This document shows, piece after piece, positions 20,362 through 30,274 of a DNA stretch of 64,000 bases. The stretch comes from Gibbsiella quercinecans (lineage in GTDB: Bacteria > Pseudomonadota > Gammaproteobacteria > Enterobacterales > Enterobacteriaceae). The notes under the pieces were generated by a model. It was given only the letters and a program-made list of their open reading frames with translations. It was not told the DNA's origin and ran no database searches. A program made the translations under genes and the position numbers. The stretch's first letter is position 1. Each line of letters opens with the position of its first letter. The DNA lies in NCBI RefSeq assembly GCF_002291425.1, contig NZ_CP014136.1, positions 2,356,001-2,420,000 of the forward strand. The letters run 5' to 3'.

Positions 20362-21858
20362 ATGCTCAGTTCCAGCACGCTTTATGCCGCCATTGACCTT
20401 GGCTCCAACAGTTTTCACATGTTGGTGGTGCGTGAGGTGGCTGGCAGTATCCAGACCCTGGCGCGCATCAAGCGCAAAGTGCGCCTCGCCGCCGGGCTGG
20501 ATCAGAACAATCTCTTGTCGCACGAGGCCATGCAGCGGGGCTGGCAGTGCCTGAAGCTGTTCTCTGAACGCCTGCAGGATATTCCCCCCCAGCAGATCCG
20601 TGTGGTGGCAACGGCAACGCTGCGCCTGGCGAATAACGCCGACGCATTTTTGCAGACCGCCGAACAGATCCTCGGCTGCCCGATCCAAGTGATCAGCGGT
20701 GAGGAAGAAGCCCGCCTGATTTATCACGGCGTCGCCCACACCACCGGGGGGCCGGATCGCCGTTTGGTGGTGGATATCGGCGGCGGCAGCACCGAACTGG
20801 TCACCGGCACCGGCGCGCAGGCTTCGCAGCTGTTCAGCCTGCCGATGGGCTGCGTCACCTGGCTGGAACGCTTTTTTAGCGATCGCAACCTGGGGCGGGA
20901 AAACTTCGAGCGCGCCGAACAGGCCGCGCGCGATATGGTGCGCCCGGTGGTTGACCCACTGCGCAAGCAGGGCTGGCAAATCTGCGTCGGGGCTTCCGGC
21001 ACCGTGCAGGCGCTGCAGGAAATCATGGTGGCGCAAGGCATGGATGAGCGCATTACCCTGCAGAAGCTGCGCCAGTTGAAGCAACGCGCCATTCAATGCG
21101 GCAAGCTGGAAGAGCTGGAAATTGAAGGCCTGACGCTTGAGCGAGCGCTGGTTTTCCCCAGCGGCCTGTCTATTCTGTTGGCGATTTTCCAGGAACTGGG
21201 CATCGAGAGCATGATGCTGGCCGGCGGCGCGCTGCGTGAAGGCCTGGTGTACGGCATGCTGCACCTGCCGGTGGATCAAGACGTGCGCAACCGCACACTG
21301 CGCAACCTGCAGCGCCGCTATCTGCTGGACACTGAACAAGCGGAACGCGTTAACCTGCTGGCGACCAACTTCGCCCAACAGGTGGCCAATACCTGGCAGC
21401 TAGACGAACGATGTCGGGAATTGTTGCATGCCGCCTGTTTAATCCACGAGATCGGCCTTAGCGTTGATTTCAAACGGGCGCCACAGCATGCTGCCTATCT
21501 GGTGAATCATCTCGACCTGCCCGGTTTTACGCCCGCCCAGAAAAAGCTGTTAGCCACCCTGCTGCAAAACCAAAGCAACACCATCGATTTGGCGCTGCTC
21601 AGCCAGCAAAATGCGGTGCCGCCGATCATGGCGCAGCGCCTGTGCCGTCTTCTGCGTCTGGCGATTATTTTTGCCAGCCGCCGCCGCGATGACACGTTGC
21701 CGGCGGTGCGACTGCGGGCCGGTAGTGATGAGGAACTGACGGTGATCCTGCCGCATGGCTGGCTTGAGCAGCATCCGCTGCGGGGCGAGACGCTGGAGCA
21801 GGAGAGCCATTGGCAAAGCTATGTCCATTGGCCGTTGGTGCTGGAAGAGCAGAACTAA
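20362..21858 (+). CDS. gppA: Guanosine-5'-triphosphate,3'-diphosphate pyrophosphatase
   Basis: 498 residues, Ppx/GppA family of the actin-like ATPase fold. The N-terminal phosphate-binding signature [29 protein letters not shown] and [12 protein letters not shown] are intact, and a C-terminal HD-like helical domain ([15 protein letters not shown]) is present. GppA converts pppGpp to ppGpp and can hydrolyse polyphosphate. It sits 6 bases after rhlB in the same direction, as in E. coli, and converges with rep. A Ppx paralogue is the only alternative, but length and context favour GppA. Confidence 0.95.
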   Translation: MLSSSTLYAAIDLGSNSFHMLVVREVAGSIQTLARIKRKVRLAAGLDQNNLLSHEAMQRGWQCLKLFSERLQDIPPQQIRVVATATLRLANNADAFLQTAEQILGCPIQVISGEEEARLIYHGVAHTTGGPDRRLVVDIGGGSTELVTGTGAQASQLFSLPMGCVTWLERFFSDRNLGRENFERAEQAARDMVRPVVDPLRKQGWQICVGASGTVQALQEIMVAQGMDERITLQKLRQLKQRAIQCGKLEELEIEGLTLERALVFPSGLSILLAIFQELGIESMMLAGGALREGLVYGMLHLPVDQDVRNRTLRNLQRRYLLDTEQAERVNLLATNFAQQVANTWQLDERCRELLHAACLIHEIGLSVDFKRAPQHAAYLVNHLDLPGFTPAQKKLLATLLQNQSNTIDLALLSQQNAVPPIMAQRLCRLLRLAIIFASRRRDDTLPAVRLRAGSDEELTVILPHGWLEQHPLRGETLEQESHWQSYVHWPLVLEEQN

Positions 21859-21860
21859 AG

Positions 21861-21877
21861 CCCGCTGCGCCAGCGGG
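21861..21877 (+). terminator. Hairpin terminator after gppA
   Basis: A perfect 7-bp stem CCCGCTG/CAGCGGG with a three-base loop begins 2 bases after the gppA stop and is followed by TGTTTC. It lies between convergent gppA and rep. Confidence 0.6.
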
Positions 21878-21959
21878 TGTTTCATCGCGTTAGCACCGGT
21901 GTTCGAGCCAGGGCAGCCCTTTACGGCTGGGGTAACCGTGCAAATCTCTTGCAGGCGCC

Positions 21960-23984
21960 CTAATTCCCGCCCTTCGCCTTGGCCAACATCGCCCTGACGT
22001 TCGCCAAATGGCTCTGCCCCTTTTGCATCCGCTCTTGCGGGCTCACCACTTTGCGCTCGCTTTCCCACTGCAAATCATCCTGCGGCAGCTCCAACAGGAA
22101 GCGGCTGGGCTCCGGCCGCACCAGCTCGCCATATTGGCGCCGTTCACGGCACAGGGTGAAAATCAGCTCTTTTTGGGCGCGGGTTATCCCTACATAGGCC
22201 AGGCGCCGCTCTTCATCGACATTATCCTCATCAATGCTGCTCTGATGTGGGAGCAACCCTTCCTCCATCCCCACCAGGAACACATACGGGAACTCCAACC
22301 CTTTGGAGGCGTGCAGCGTCATCAATTGCACCTGATCCAGATCTTCTTCATTTTCGCCGCGCTCCATCATATCGCGCAGGGTAAAGCGTGTGACCACCTG
22401 GGTCAGCGTCATCGGCTCTTCCAGATCGCTGCCGGCCAGCATTTCGGTCATCCAGCCAAACAGCGTATTGACGTTTTTCATCCGCATTTCGGCTGCTTTC
22501 GGGCTGGTGGAGGTTTCAAACAGCCAGCTTTCATAATCCACGCCACGGATCAGATCGCGCACGGCCGCCACCGGTTCACGCTCCGCCAGTTGCGCCACTT
22601 CGGCCATCCAGTGGGTGAAACGCTGCAGCGATTCCAGCCCACGGCCACTCAACGACTGGCTCAGGCCAAGATCAAAGCTGGCGCGGAACAGGCTCTTATT
22701 GCGCTGATTGGCCCATTCGCCGAGCTTTTGCAGCGTCGCCGGCCCAATTTCGCGCTTGGGGGTATTCACAATGCGCAAAAAAGCGCTGTCGTCATCCGGG
22801 TTGGTCAACACCCGCAGATAGGCCAGCAAATCTTTGATTTCCGGGCGTGAGAAAAAGGAAGTGCCGCCGGAAATCTTGTACGGAATGCGGTTTTGCATCA
22901 GCATCTTTTCAAACACCCGCGACTGGTGGTTGCCGCGGTAGAGGATCGCATAATCGCCATAGTGGGTTTTCTTCACAAAGTGGTGGGCAATAAGCTCCCC
23001 CACCACCCGTTCGGCCTCATGATCTTCATTGTTCGCCGTCACCACTTTGAGCACTTCCCCGTAGCCCAGCTCCGAAAACAGCCGTTTTTCAAACACATGG
23101 GGATTATTGGCGATCAGGATATTGGCCGCTTTCAGAATGCGCTCGCTGGAGCGGTAGTTTTGCTCCAGTTTGATCACCTGCAACTGCGGGAAATCCTCCT
23201 TTAACAACACCAGATTCTGCGGGCGGGCGCCGCGCCAGGAATAGATCGACTGATCGTCATCGCCCACCACGGTAAAGCGCGCGCGGTTGCCCACCAGCAG
23301 CTTCACCAGCTCATACTGGCTGGTGTTGGTGTCCTGATATTCATCGACCAGCAGATAGCGGATGCGGTTTTGCCAACGCTCCCGCACCTCGGCATTACGC
23401 TGCAGCAGCAGCGTGGGCAGCAGGATTAAATCGTCGAAATCCAGCACGTTGCATGCCCGCATGTGCGTATCGTACAGGCCGTAGCAATGGGCAAACAGCT
23501 TATCGCGCTCCGAGCGGGCCAACCCCATTGCCTGCTCCGGGTTAACCAGATCGTTTTTCCAGTTGGAAATGGTCGAAATCAACTGCGCCACCAGCGTTTT
23601 GTCATTCTCCAACCATTTCTCGGTCAGCTCTTTCAGCAGCGCCAGCTGATCCTGATCGTCAAACAGCGAAAAGTTGGATTTCATGCCCAACGCGGCATAT
23701 TCGCGCTTGATCACCTCCAGCCCCAGCGTATGAAAGGTGGAAATCATCAGACCACGCGTTTCTTTACGCCCCATGGTCTGCGCCACACGCTCTTTCATCT
23801 CGCGCGCGGCCTTGTTGGTAAAGGTCACCGCAGCAATATGGCGCGCCTGGTAGCCGCAATGGTGCACCAGATGGGCGATTTTATTGGTGATAACGCGGGT
23901 CTTGCCGGAGCCGGCGCCGGCCAGCACCAGACATGGCCCGGTGACAAATTCGACGGCTTGTTGTTGGCTGGAGTTTAATCGCAT
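21960..23984 (-). CDS. rep: ATP-dependent DNA helicase Rep
   Basis: 674 residues from the ATG giving [13 protein letters not shown], the conserved Rep N-terminus; the open frame extends 32 codons further but those residues are not conserved. UvrD/Rep superfamily 1A motifs are all present: I ([11 protein letters not shown]), Ia ([13 protein letters not shown]), II ([10 protein letters not shown]), III ([15 protein letters not shown]), IV ([11 protein letters not shown]), V ([12 protein letters not shown]) and VI ([11 protein letters not shown]). Rep moves 3' to 5' and clears proteins ahead of the replisome with DnaB. The C-terminal residues contact DnaB in relatives. An AGAG element before the ATG is a modest ribosome site. 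Confidence 0.96.
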   Translation of the reverse strand: MRLNSSQQQAVEFVTGPCLVLAGAGSGKTRVITNKIAHLVHHCGYQARHIAAVTFTNKAAREMKERVAQTMGRKETRGLMISTFHTLGLEVIKREYAALGMKSNFSLFDDQDQLALLKELTEKWLENDKTLVAQLISTISNWKNDLVNPEQAMGLARSERDKLFAHCYGLYDTHMRACNVLDFDDLILLPTLLLQRNAEVRERWQNRIRYLLVDEYQDTNTSQYELVKLLVGNRARFTVVGDDDQSIYSWRGARPQNLVLLKEDFPQLQVIKLEQNYRSSERILKAANILIANNPHVFEKRLFSELGYGEVLKVVTANNEDHEAERVVGELIAHHFVKKTHYGDYAILYRGNHQSRVFEKMLMQNRIPYKISGGTSFFSRPEIKDLLAYLRVLTNPDDDSAFLRIVNTPKREIGPATLQKLGEWANQRNKSLFRASFDLGLSQSLSGRGLESLQRFTHWMAEVAQLAEREPVAAVRDLIRGVDYESWLFETSTSPKAAEMRMKNVNTLFGWMTEMLAGSDLEEPMTLTQVVTRFTLRDMMERGENEEDLDQVQLMTLHASKGLEFPYVFLVGMEEGLLPHQSSIDEDNVDEERRLAYVGITRAQKELIFTLCRERRQYGELVRPEPSRFLLELPQDDLQWESERKVVSPQERMQKGQSHLANVRAMLAKAKGGN

Positions 23985-24125
23985 GGCTCTTTTCTGCTCG
24001 GCTTGCATAACGTGGGAGAGGGATTGTAGCAGAAAGCCGCGCCGGGATTGAGAACCACATTCAACGGAAAAGACGCGCAATCGCGGGTATAATCAACGCC
24101 ATTACGCATCAACGAAGGTAACCCC

Positions 24126-24407
24126 ATGGCAAAGACCGCGTGCGCCCTGCACATCCTGGTGGATAACGAAAAGCTGGCCAACGAGCTGCTGGCTAAACTC
24201 AAACGCGGCGTCAGCTTTGACACGCTGGCACGTAAATATTCACGCTGCCCGTCAAAACGCAACGGCGGCTCGCTGGGCGAGTTCAACAAAGGCACCATGG
24301 TGCCAGCGTTCGATAAGGCGGTATTCAGCATTCCGCTGCTCAAGCCCTTCGGGCCGGTCAAAACCCAGTTCGGCTATCACATCATCAAGGTGTTATACCG
24401 CAATTAA
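24126..24407 (+). CDS. ppiC: Peptidyl-prolyl cis-trans isomerase C (parvulin)
   Basis: 93 residues, a free-standing parvulin domain with no signal peptide, hence cytoplasmic. Family landmarks: [47 protein letters not shown] and [14 protein letters not shown] with the conserved C-terminal FGYHII. It is divergent from rep, as in E. coli. Downstream the order then departs from E. coli: instead of ilv genes the next gene is yhjJ, facing it across a perfect hairpin. Confidence 0.97.
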   Translation: MAKTACALHILVDNEKLANELLAKLKRGVSFDTLARKYSRCPSKRNGGSLGEFNKGTMVPAFDKAVFSIPLLKPFGPVKTQFGYHIIKVLYRN

Positions 24408-24431
24408 TCGCTGCCGCCACGCGGCGGGCAA

Positions 24432-24457
24432 CACCAGGCGGCGTAAACCGCCTGGTG
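24432..24457. terminator. Bidirectional hairpin between ppiC and yhjJ
   Basis: A perfect 10-bp stem CACCAGGCGG/CCGCCTGGTG with a six-base loop lies between two convergent genes. It lacks a U-run on either strand. Confidence 0.6.
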
Positions 24458-24463
24458 CTGAGT

Positions 24464-25942
24464 TTACTGCGCGGCCGGCGCGTCAGCCGGCGGCACTTCT
24501 TCGCTCACCGTTGCCGGCGCAGGGGTCATGCTGCGTTCATAGGTTTGCTGCAGCTGCTTCATGCTCATTTCCGGCTCGCCTTTCGGCTGCACCAGTATCA
24601 GCGTCGCATCTTGCGCCAGCTGTGCTTTCAGCTCCTGGTTCAGCGCGTCCAGCGTCAGATCGGCAAGCAACGCCTGGCGCAGCTTCTGATACTGCTCTGG
24701 CGCAATATCCACCACGCCGCTCTGCTGGGAGCGCAAGCGCTGGCTCATCAGCACGTCCGTATCGGTGCGCGCATAGGTGGCGAAAAGCTTGCTCAACTGA
24801 TCGTTCTTCTGCGCAATCAGCGTATCAAACTCCGCCTGCGACAGGCCGTTATTGCGCACGTTGGCCAGCTCCCGCGCCACAAACGCCAGGCCGGCGTTCA
24901 GGTTGTCATTCGGCGTGCCGATATGGATAGCGCACTGCGCGCGCTGATATTGCACCCGGCAGTCAAAGCCCAGATTAACCTGCTTTTGATCGCTCTTTTC
25001 CAGCGCCTGCTGCATGTGCCAAAACAGCCCTTCACGGGCGATATCCGCACGCCAATAGCGGTTCAGGCTTTGGGAATCGCGGATCGGGTGCCACGGCGTA
25101 TCCCACATGATTGACAGCCGATCCTGCTTCACATGCGGGCTCATCAGGCTTACCGGCTGCGGGGGCAACGGCCCCAGGGTCGGCACGATGGCCGGCACTT
25201 CACGCTTGCCGTCCAGCGGCGAAAACGCCTTGTTGATCTGTTCGCTCAGGCTGCGGCTATCCACTTTGCCCACCACGTACAAGGTCATGGCGTCCGGGGT
25301 ATACCACTGCTGGTAAAATGCCTTGAGCTGCTCGATATTCACCGGGCGCTTCACTGGTTGGTTCGGATCATGCGGCAGCAGCGTCGAGCCTTTCAGCCGG
25401 TAACGCCACCAGACGTCCTGCGGATCAACCGGGAAGGTGCCGATCGGGTCAACATGGCTGTTGATAACGGCGTGAACCGTATTTTCATCGATCGCCAACC
25501 GGCCGGTGGTATCCGCCAGCCACGCCAATGCTTCTTTCAGCAAATCCGGGCGGTTATTCGGCAGGCTGAGATTGTATAGGGTGAAATCATAAGAGCTGAT
25601 CGCCGGCGGCAACGGCCGGCCGCTGTCGATGCCTTGTTGCCAAAGCGAACGTAGCTCCGGCTGAGTAAAACTTTCGCTGCGCGCCAGTGCCAGGCGCGGC
25701 AGAAAATGGGCAAACCCCGTCTGTTGGGTGGTCTCCACCAACGAGCCAGTATTAACCATCAGCCGCAGCTCAATGCGATCATTCGGCCGCTGCGGCGTGC
25801 TAAGAATTTGCCATGAGAACCCGTTATCCAGTTTCCCCTGCTGCCAGGCCGGATCGGGTTGTAGTGTTTCAGCCTGCACGCTGCTGCTGGCCACGGCCAA
25901 CAATAGCCCACCAACCAAGAGATGAATTCTGGTGCCCTGCAT
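24464..25942 (-). CDS. yhjJ: YhjJ, periplasmic M16-family peptidase homologue (pseudo-peptidase)
   Basis: 492 residues with a signal peptide (about 1-24, ending VQA) and the two-domain pitrilysin/insulinase-like (M16) fold; close to E. coli YhjJ from end to end (LQPDPAWQQGKLDNG, YTPDAMTLYVVGKVD, YARTDTDVLMSQRLRS). The zinc motif HxxEH is replaced by H79-F-L-P-R83, so the catalytic Glu and second His are missing and peptidase activity is unlikely, as also in the E. coli protein. A periplasmic chaperone or complex role is possible but unknown. The C-terminus is rich in Pro and Ala. In E. coli it sits between kdgK and dctA; here kdgK is absent. Confidence 0.92.
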   Translation of the reverse strand: MQGTRIHLLVGGLLLAVASSSVQAETLQPDPAWQQGKLDNGFSWQILSTPQRPNDRIELRLMVNTGSLVETTQQTGFAHFLPRLALARSESFTQPELRSLWQQGIDSGRPLPPAISSYDFTLYNLSLPNNRPDLLKEALAWLADTTGRLAIDENTVHAVINSHVDPIGTFPVDPQDVWWRYRLKGSTLLPHDPNQPVKRPVNIEQLKAFYQQWYTPDAMTLYVVGKVDSRSLSEQINKAFSPLDGKREVPAIVPTLGPLPPQPVSLMSPHVKQDRLSIMWDTPWHPIRDSQSLNRYWRADIAREGLFWHMQQALEKSDQKQVNLGFDCRVQYQRAQCAIHIGTPNDNLNAGLAFVARELANVRNNGLSQAEFDTLIAQKNDQLSKLFATYARTDTDVLMSQRLRSQQSGVVDIAPEQYQKLRQALLADLTLDALNQELKAQLAQDATLILVQPKGEPEMSMKQLQQTYERSMTPAPATVSEEVPPADAPAAQ

Positions 25943-26178
25943 GTGAACCCCTACTTAATGACTATCCAATTTTTATATACAAACACGGATATTCGCCTCA
26001 ACGGAATATCCCACTGTATCCCGCAGAGTGGACACAGCTAACAACTACGCCCTGAGTTTCACGGTGGGGCAGAAAGCAGAAAGTGTACCATTGTGTTAGA
26101 CCGCATGCCTTTGCGGATGTCACTCACAGGGTTAAAAATAATGGATAAAGGGATTTTTAATGCAAAAAAACGCGAAAA

Positions 26179-26315
26179 CGGCCGGCCGGCCGCTGAGAAA
26201 AACAGCAATTTGCGGCGGTGATAGCAGAAAATAACGAGAGAAAACCAAAAGATAACCCCCTTCGCCTAGGGCTAAAGGGGGTTAGTAGCCGGGGCAACGT
26301 TGGCATTGCCCCGGC
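26179..26315 (-). terminator. Three hairpins downstream of dctA
   Basis: In the 400-bp gap between dctA and yhjJ, the minus strand carries three structures in series. The first is a 10-bp stem GCCGGGGCAA/TTGCCCCGGC (26288-26315). The second is AACCCCC/GGGGGTT with inner pairs (26254-26283), followed by ATCTTTTGGTTTT. The third is a 14-bp palindrome of alternating CGG/CCG (26179-26192), followed by TTTTCGCG and seven Ts. The second and third look like Rho-independent terminators. The rest of the gap (25943-26178) shows no gene and presumably holds the yhjJ promoter. Confidence 0.7.
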
Positions 26316-26342
26316 AAGCGGCGTACGCGGCAAGAAGCGGAT

Positions 26343-27647
26343 TTACGCTGAAGGCAGCGTCTTATCAGCCTTCTCAGCCGCGACGGCCTCCTTTGTTTTA
26401 CCCGAGAGCGTATCTTTCAACTGTTTCTCATCCAACTGCTTACACCATTTGGCCACGACCACGGTCGCCACGCCGTTGCCCACCAGGTTGGTCAGCGCGC
26501 GGGCTTCGGACATAAAGCGGTCGATCCCCAGAATCAGCGCCAGCCCGGCCAGCGGCAGATGGCCTACGGCAGAGATCGTCGCCGCCAGCACGATAAAACC
26601 GCTGCCGGTAACGCCGGCCGCCCCTTTCGAGGAGAGCAACAGCACCACCAACAGCGTCACCTGGTGCCAGATATCCATATGGGTATTGGTGGCCTGGGCG
26701 ATAAACACCGCCGCCATGGTCAGGTAAATCGAGGTGCCGTCAAGGTTGAACGAATAGCCGGTTGGGATAACCAGCCCGACGACCGATTTTTTGCACCCCA
26801 GCCTCTCCATTTTCTCCAACATGCGCGGCAGCACCGATTCGGACGATGACGTGCCCAGCACCACCAGCAGTTCTTCCTTGATGTAGGCGATAAACTTGAA
26901 GATATTGAAGCCGTTGGCGCGGGCAATGCTGCCAAGCACCACGATCACAAACAGGAAGCAGGTGAGGTAGAAACAGAGGATCAGCTGGCCAAGCTGCACC
27001 AACGTGCCCACACCGTATTTACCGATGGTGAACGCCATGGCGCCAAAGGCCCCCAGCGGCGCCAGGCGCATGATCATGTTGATGATGCCGAAAATCACCC
27101 GTGAGAAGCTGTCGATCACGTTAAAGATCAACTGCCCTTTTTCACCCAGGTGATGCAGCGCAAAACCAAACATCACGGCGAACAGCAGCACCTGCAAAAT
27201 ATTGCCGCTGGCAAAGGCGCCAATGACGCTACCGGGAATAATATCCAGCAGGAACGGGATCAGGCCCTGTTGCGAAGCCTGTTCGGCATAGACCGCCACC
27301 GCTTTAGCATCCAGTGAGCCGGGATCGACATTCATGCCGGCGCCTGGCTGCACCAGATTGACGATCAATAGCCCAATGATTAACGCAATAGTACTGACAA
27401 TTTCAAAGTAAAGCAGCGCGATGGCGCCCGTGCGCCCCACCGCTTTCATGCTTTCCATACCCGCGATGCCGGTGACCACGGTACAGAAGATCACCGGTGC
27501 GATGATCATTTTAATCAGTTTAACAAATCCATCACCCAGCGGTTTCATCTGGGCACCAAGGTCAGGGTAGAAATGGCCAAGCAAGATACCCAGCGTAATC
27601 GCCGTCAGCACCTGAAAATAGAGGCTCTTAAAGATTGAGGTTTTCAT
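26343..27647 (-). CDS. dctA: C4-dicarboxylate transporter DctA
   Basis: 434 residues, dicarboxylate/amino acid:cation symporter (DAACS) family. It closely follows E. coli Dct[21 protein letters not shown] at the start, [21 protein letters not shown], the Ser-rich re-entrant loop [20 protein letters not shown] and the NLDGTSIYL signature. It takes up succinate, fumarate, malate and orotate with cations across the inner membrane under aerobic conditions. In relatives it is induced by the DcuSR sensor and by cAMP-CRP; no site was assigned here. The 249-bp upstream gap to pdeK has no gene. Confidence 0.97.
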   Translation of the reverse strand: MKTSIFKSLYFQVLTAITLGILLGHFYPDLGAQMKPLGDGFVKLIKMIIAPVIFCTVVTGIAGMESMKAVGRTGAIALLYFEIVSTIALIIGLLIVNLVQPGAGMNVDPGSLDAKAVAVYAEQASQQGLIPFLLDIIPGSVIGAFASGNILQVLLFAVMFGFALHHLGEKGQLIFNVIDSFSRVIFGIINMIMRLAPLGAFGAMAFTIGKYGVGTLVQLGQLILCFYLTCFLFVIVVLGSIARANGFNIFKFIAYIKEELLVVLGTSSSESVLPRMLEKMERLGCKKSVVGLVIPTGYSFNLDGTSIYLTMAAVFIAQATNTHMDIWHQVTLLVVLLLSSKGAAGVTGSGFIVLAATISAVGHLPLAGLALILGIDRFMSEARALTNLVGNGVATVVVAKWCKQLDEKQLKDTLSGKTKEAVAAEKADKTLPSA

Positions 27648-27896
27648 ATGAACGTCCTTTGGGGGAGATCAGCATCAGGTGGTTTATAACTTGTCCGTCC
27701 TGTTTATCGCCAGCGCGAAAATAACACCCCCATAACAACATGGAAATAAATTGTTGCGCCCGCATACAGGTATTAATACGATTTTAAGAGCTGAAACGCT
27801 TCAGCTTAAATGAAAAGACCATGCATTACTTATGGTTTTGTTTTGTGAAGCCGAAACAGGGGGATTTGGCCGGCACGCGCTTAACGCCGGCGCCGT

Positions 27897-29906
27897 TCAG
27901 GAATGGGGGTGCAGGCAGAATCGGGCTTCAAAAACCTCGCGCTGCAACGGGCGGGCAAACAGGAAGCCCTGGCCGAAGTAAATACCGTGCCGGATCAACC
28001 AATCGCGCTGCTCCGCCGTTTCTACCCCTTCCGCCATCACCGGCAGGTTCAACACCTCGGAAATCACGCTGACGATACGCGCCATGGAATCATCACCGGG
28101 CAGGCTGTGAATAAAGCTCTTGTCGATTTTGATTTGGTCGATCGGCAGGCATTTCAGGCGGTTGAGGTAGTTCAGGCTGGAGTAGCCCATACCGAAATCG
28201 TCCAGCGCGATCGACAGCCCCAAATCATGCAGTTCGCGCAGCAGCGCCAACGCATGGTCCAGATCGTCAATGCGCACCGTTTCGGTAATCTCCAGCAGCA
28301 GTTTACGCGGATCGATCCGGTGCTGCGCCAGAACCGTTTTCAGATGCGGCACAAAGTCTTCATGCTGCATCTGAATGGCGGAAATATTCACGGCCAGCGG
28401 CAGGGTAATCCCCTGCGTCTGCCAGTCCGCCAGAATACGGCACGCCTCTTCCAGCACCCAGTTGCCCAAGGGCACGATCACGCCCAGTTCTTCAGCCAGC
28501 GTGATCACTTCGGCCGGCAGCGAATAGCTGCCATCCCGTTGCTGCCAGCGCAGCAACGCTTCAACGCCAAACACCTGGTTACTGCGCATATCGATTTGCG
28601 GCTGCAGGAACAGCGCGAAACGGCGCTGTTCAATCGCCTGCAGGATTTCGCTTTCCTGCGTCAGGCGTTTTTGCGTTTTTTCCGTCAGGCTGGGTTCAAA
28701 GAACAGGATTTTATTTTTGCCCATGCGGTGCGCAGACATCATCGCCGAGGTGGCGCTGCGCAGCAGTTGCTCCGCGCTTCCCTCATTATTCAGGTAATGG
28801 GCAATGCCGATACTGGCCATCGGCCGCAGCGACATCTGCTGGATTTTTAACGGTGCGTTAATCTGCGCCAGAATACGCCGCGCCAGTTGCAGCGCATGAA
28901 GCGGCCGCTCAACGCCTTTGGCCAACACGGCAAACTCGCTGTTGGTCAATTGCGCCAACACCGCATTTTCATCAATGCATGCGCGCAGCTTGGCCGTCAG
29001 TTGCCGCACCAGAGCTTCACGCTGCGCCGTGCTGAGCACCACGGAAGCCTCGTGCAGCGTCTCAATGCCGATCACCAGCAGGTTGAAGCGCTCCGGGCGC
29101 AGGCTGGAAGCAATATGCTGCTCCAGTAAAGCGGAAAACAGCACCTGATTCGGCAAATCGGTAATCGGATGGCGCGTGCTGAGGCGGCTCATGTCCACAT
29201 GGGCTTTGGCCAGCCGCTGCTGATTGCGATTATAGTAACGCACCAACAGCCCCAGCTCGTCATCCTTGTGCAGCGCAGGCAGCATCAGTTGGTGGTAGGG
29301 CGCATCATCCGCCGGCACGTTTTCCAGCTCGCGTGCGATGGCGCGCAGCGGATAGACCATCAGCCGATTCATGCACCAGGTGATCGCGACCGACAAGATC
29401 AGCGCCAGCAACAGGTAGGTAGAGAGCATGGTCGAAATCGCGCTGAGGATAAACTGGTACATACGGAATGAGTCGGCTTGCAGGACGAGATAGGCCAGCG
29501 GCTGGGGGTTGGCCGGCACCCGTTCCAGTGAATACAGCGGGACGGAGATCTGCACCGGCAGCTCGAAAATCCGGGCAATCAACGGCGGCACCGGCCGCTC
29601 AGGCGGGAAATTGGCATGCAGCGCCTGGAACTCGTTCGGTAAAACAATATCAGCCCGCGTCAGAATACCCACCGGCAGCAACGAGTTAAGCACCTGTTTC
29701 GCCTTCGGCAGATCCATACGCAGCACCGCGTCGGCCAAGGGTTGGCGCACCGAGTGGGCGATGTTTTCCAGTTGCTGGGCGTAGTCATCCCTGCGCTGCT
29801 GCACAAAATGGAACAACTGAATCACGATAAAAATACAGATCGTCACCAGCGCCACACAGGACACCGTAGACATCTGCTTAATCGTCAATGAACGCCTGAC
29901 CCGCAA
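27897..29906 (-). CDS. pdeK: c-di-GMP phosphodiesterase PdeK/YhjK (HmsP-like; degenerate GGDEF plus EAL)
   Basis: 669 residues. Order: membrane segment (about 16-36), periplasmic domain, second membrane segment (about 155-175) with a HAMP-like linker, a GGDEF domain whose signature is degenerate (NSEF instead of GGDEF, so no cyclase activity expected), and an intact EAL domain (EAL at about 449, then LEITET, ALDDFGMGYSSL, IKIDKSF, AEGVET). It should hydrolyse c-di-GMP and so oppose the cellulose synthase encoded next to it. The start is a TTG, supported by GGAG 8 bases before it and by the conserved RRSLTIKQM N-terminus. In Yersinia the related HmsP controls biofilm exopolysaccharide. Confidence 0.93.
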   Translation of the reverse strand: MRVRRSLTIKQMSTVSCVALVTICIFIVIQLFHFVQQRRDDYAQQLENIAHSVRQPLADAVLRMDLPKAKQVLNSLLPVGILTRADIVLPNEFQALHANFPPERPVPPLIARIFELPVQISVPLYSLERVPANPQPLAYLVLQADSFRMYQFILSAISTMLSTYLLLALILSVAITWCMNRLMVYPLRAIARELENVPADDAPYHQLMLPALHKDDELGLLVRYYNRNQQRLAKAHVDMSRLSTRHPITDLPNQVLFSALLEQHIASSLRPERFNLLVIGIETLHEASVVLSTAQREALVRQLTAKLRACIDENAVLAQLTNSEFAVLAKGVERPLHALQLARRILAQINAPLKIQQMSLRPMASIGIAHYLNNEGSAEQLLRSATSAMMSAHRMGKNKILFFEPSLTEKTQKRLTQESEILQAIEQRRFALFLQPQIDMRSNQVFGVEALLRWQQRDGSYSLPAEVITLAEELGVIVPLGNWVLEEACRILADWQTQGITLPLAVNISAIQMQHEDFVPHLKTVLAQHRIDPRKLLLEITETVRIDDLDHALALLRELHDLGLSIALDDFGMGYSSLNYLNRLKCLPIDQIKIDKSFIHSLPGDDSMARIVSVISEVLNLPVMAEGVETAEQRDWLIRHGIYFGQGFLFARPLQREVFEARFCLHPHS

Positions 29907-30274
29907 AACTGCTCTCCATCATCCGGGCTGAAATATAAAAGGGGGGTGAAACAATACGCTTCTTCCCCCCCCCAAAGCCTGCCCCTGCGTTATCGGGCTT
30001 CATCTATTATGCCCACGATGCTTTGCGCTCTCTGTTTTGATAGCAAGCTTTGGGGCTACAACGGCGCCACGATCAATGGCGGGACACCGCCTAAGTATAC
30101 GCGATTGACCATGCTTTTTACCGTGCCAGGCCCGTAGCTAAAGTAATAAAAAGCGGGTTTCAGTCTTTTCCTAAGCAGATTAACAAAATACCTGATGGGC
30201 GACACGCTGAATCTCGCGCTTTGCGTAGCCCGGTATGCGCCGGCGGCGTTCGTTGCCGGCGCAAGACTCGAATG
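29907..30274 (-). other. bcsC-pdeK intergenic region
   Basis: 368 bases containing the end of the bcs transcript and the pdeK promoter. A 9-bp stem TGCGCCGGC/GCCGGCGCA (30236-30244 with 30255-30263) lies just after the bcsC stop but has no U-run. A run of nine C bases follows a G-run near 29940-29975. I see no gene. Confidence 0.5.
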
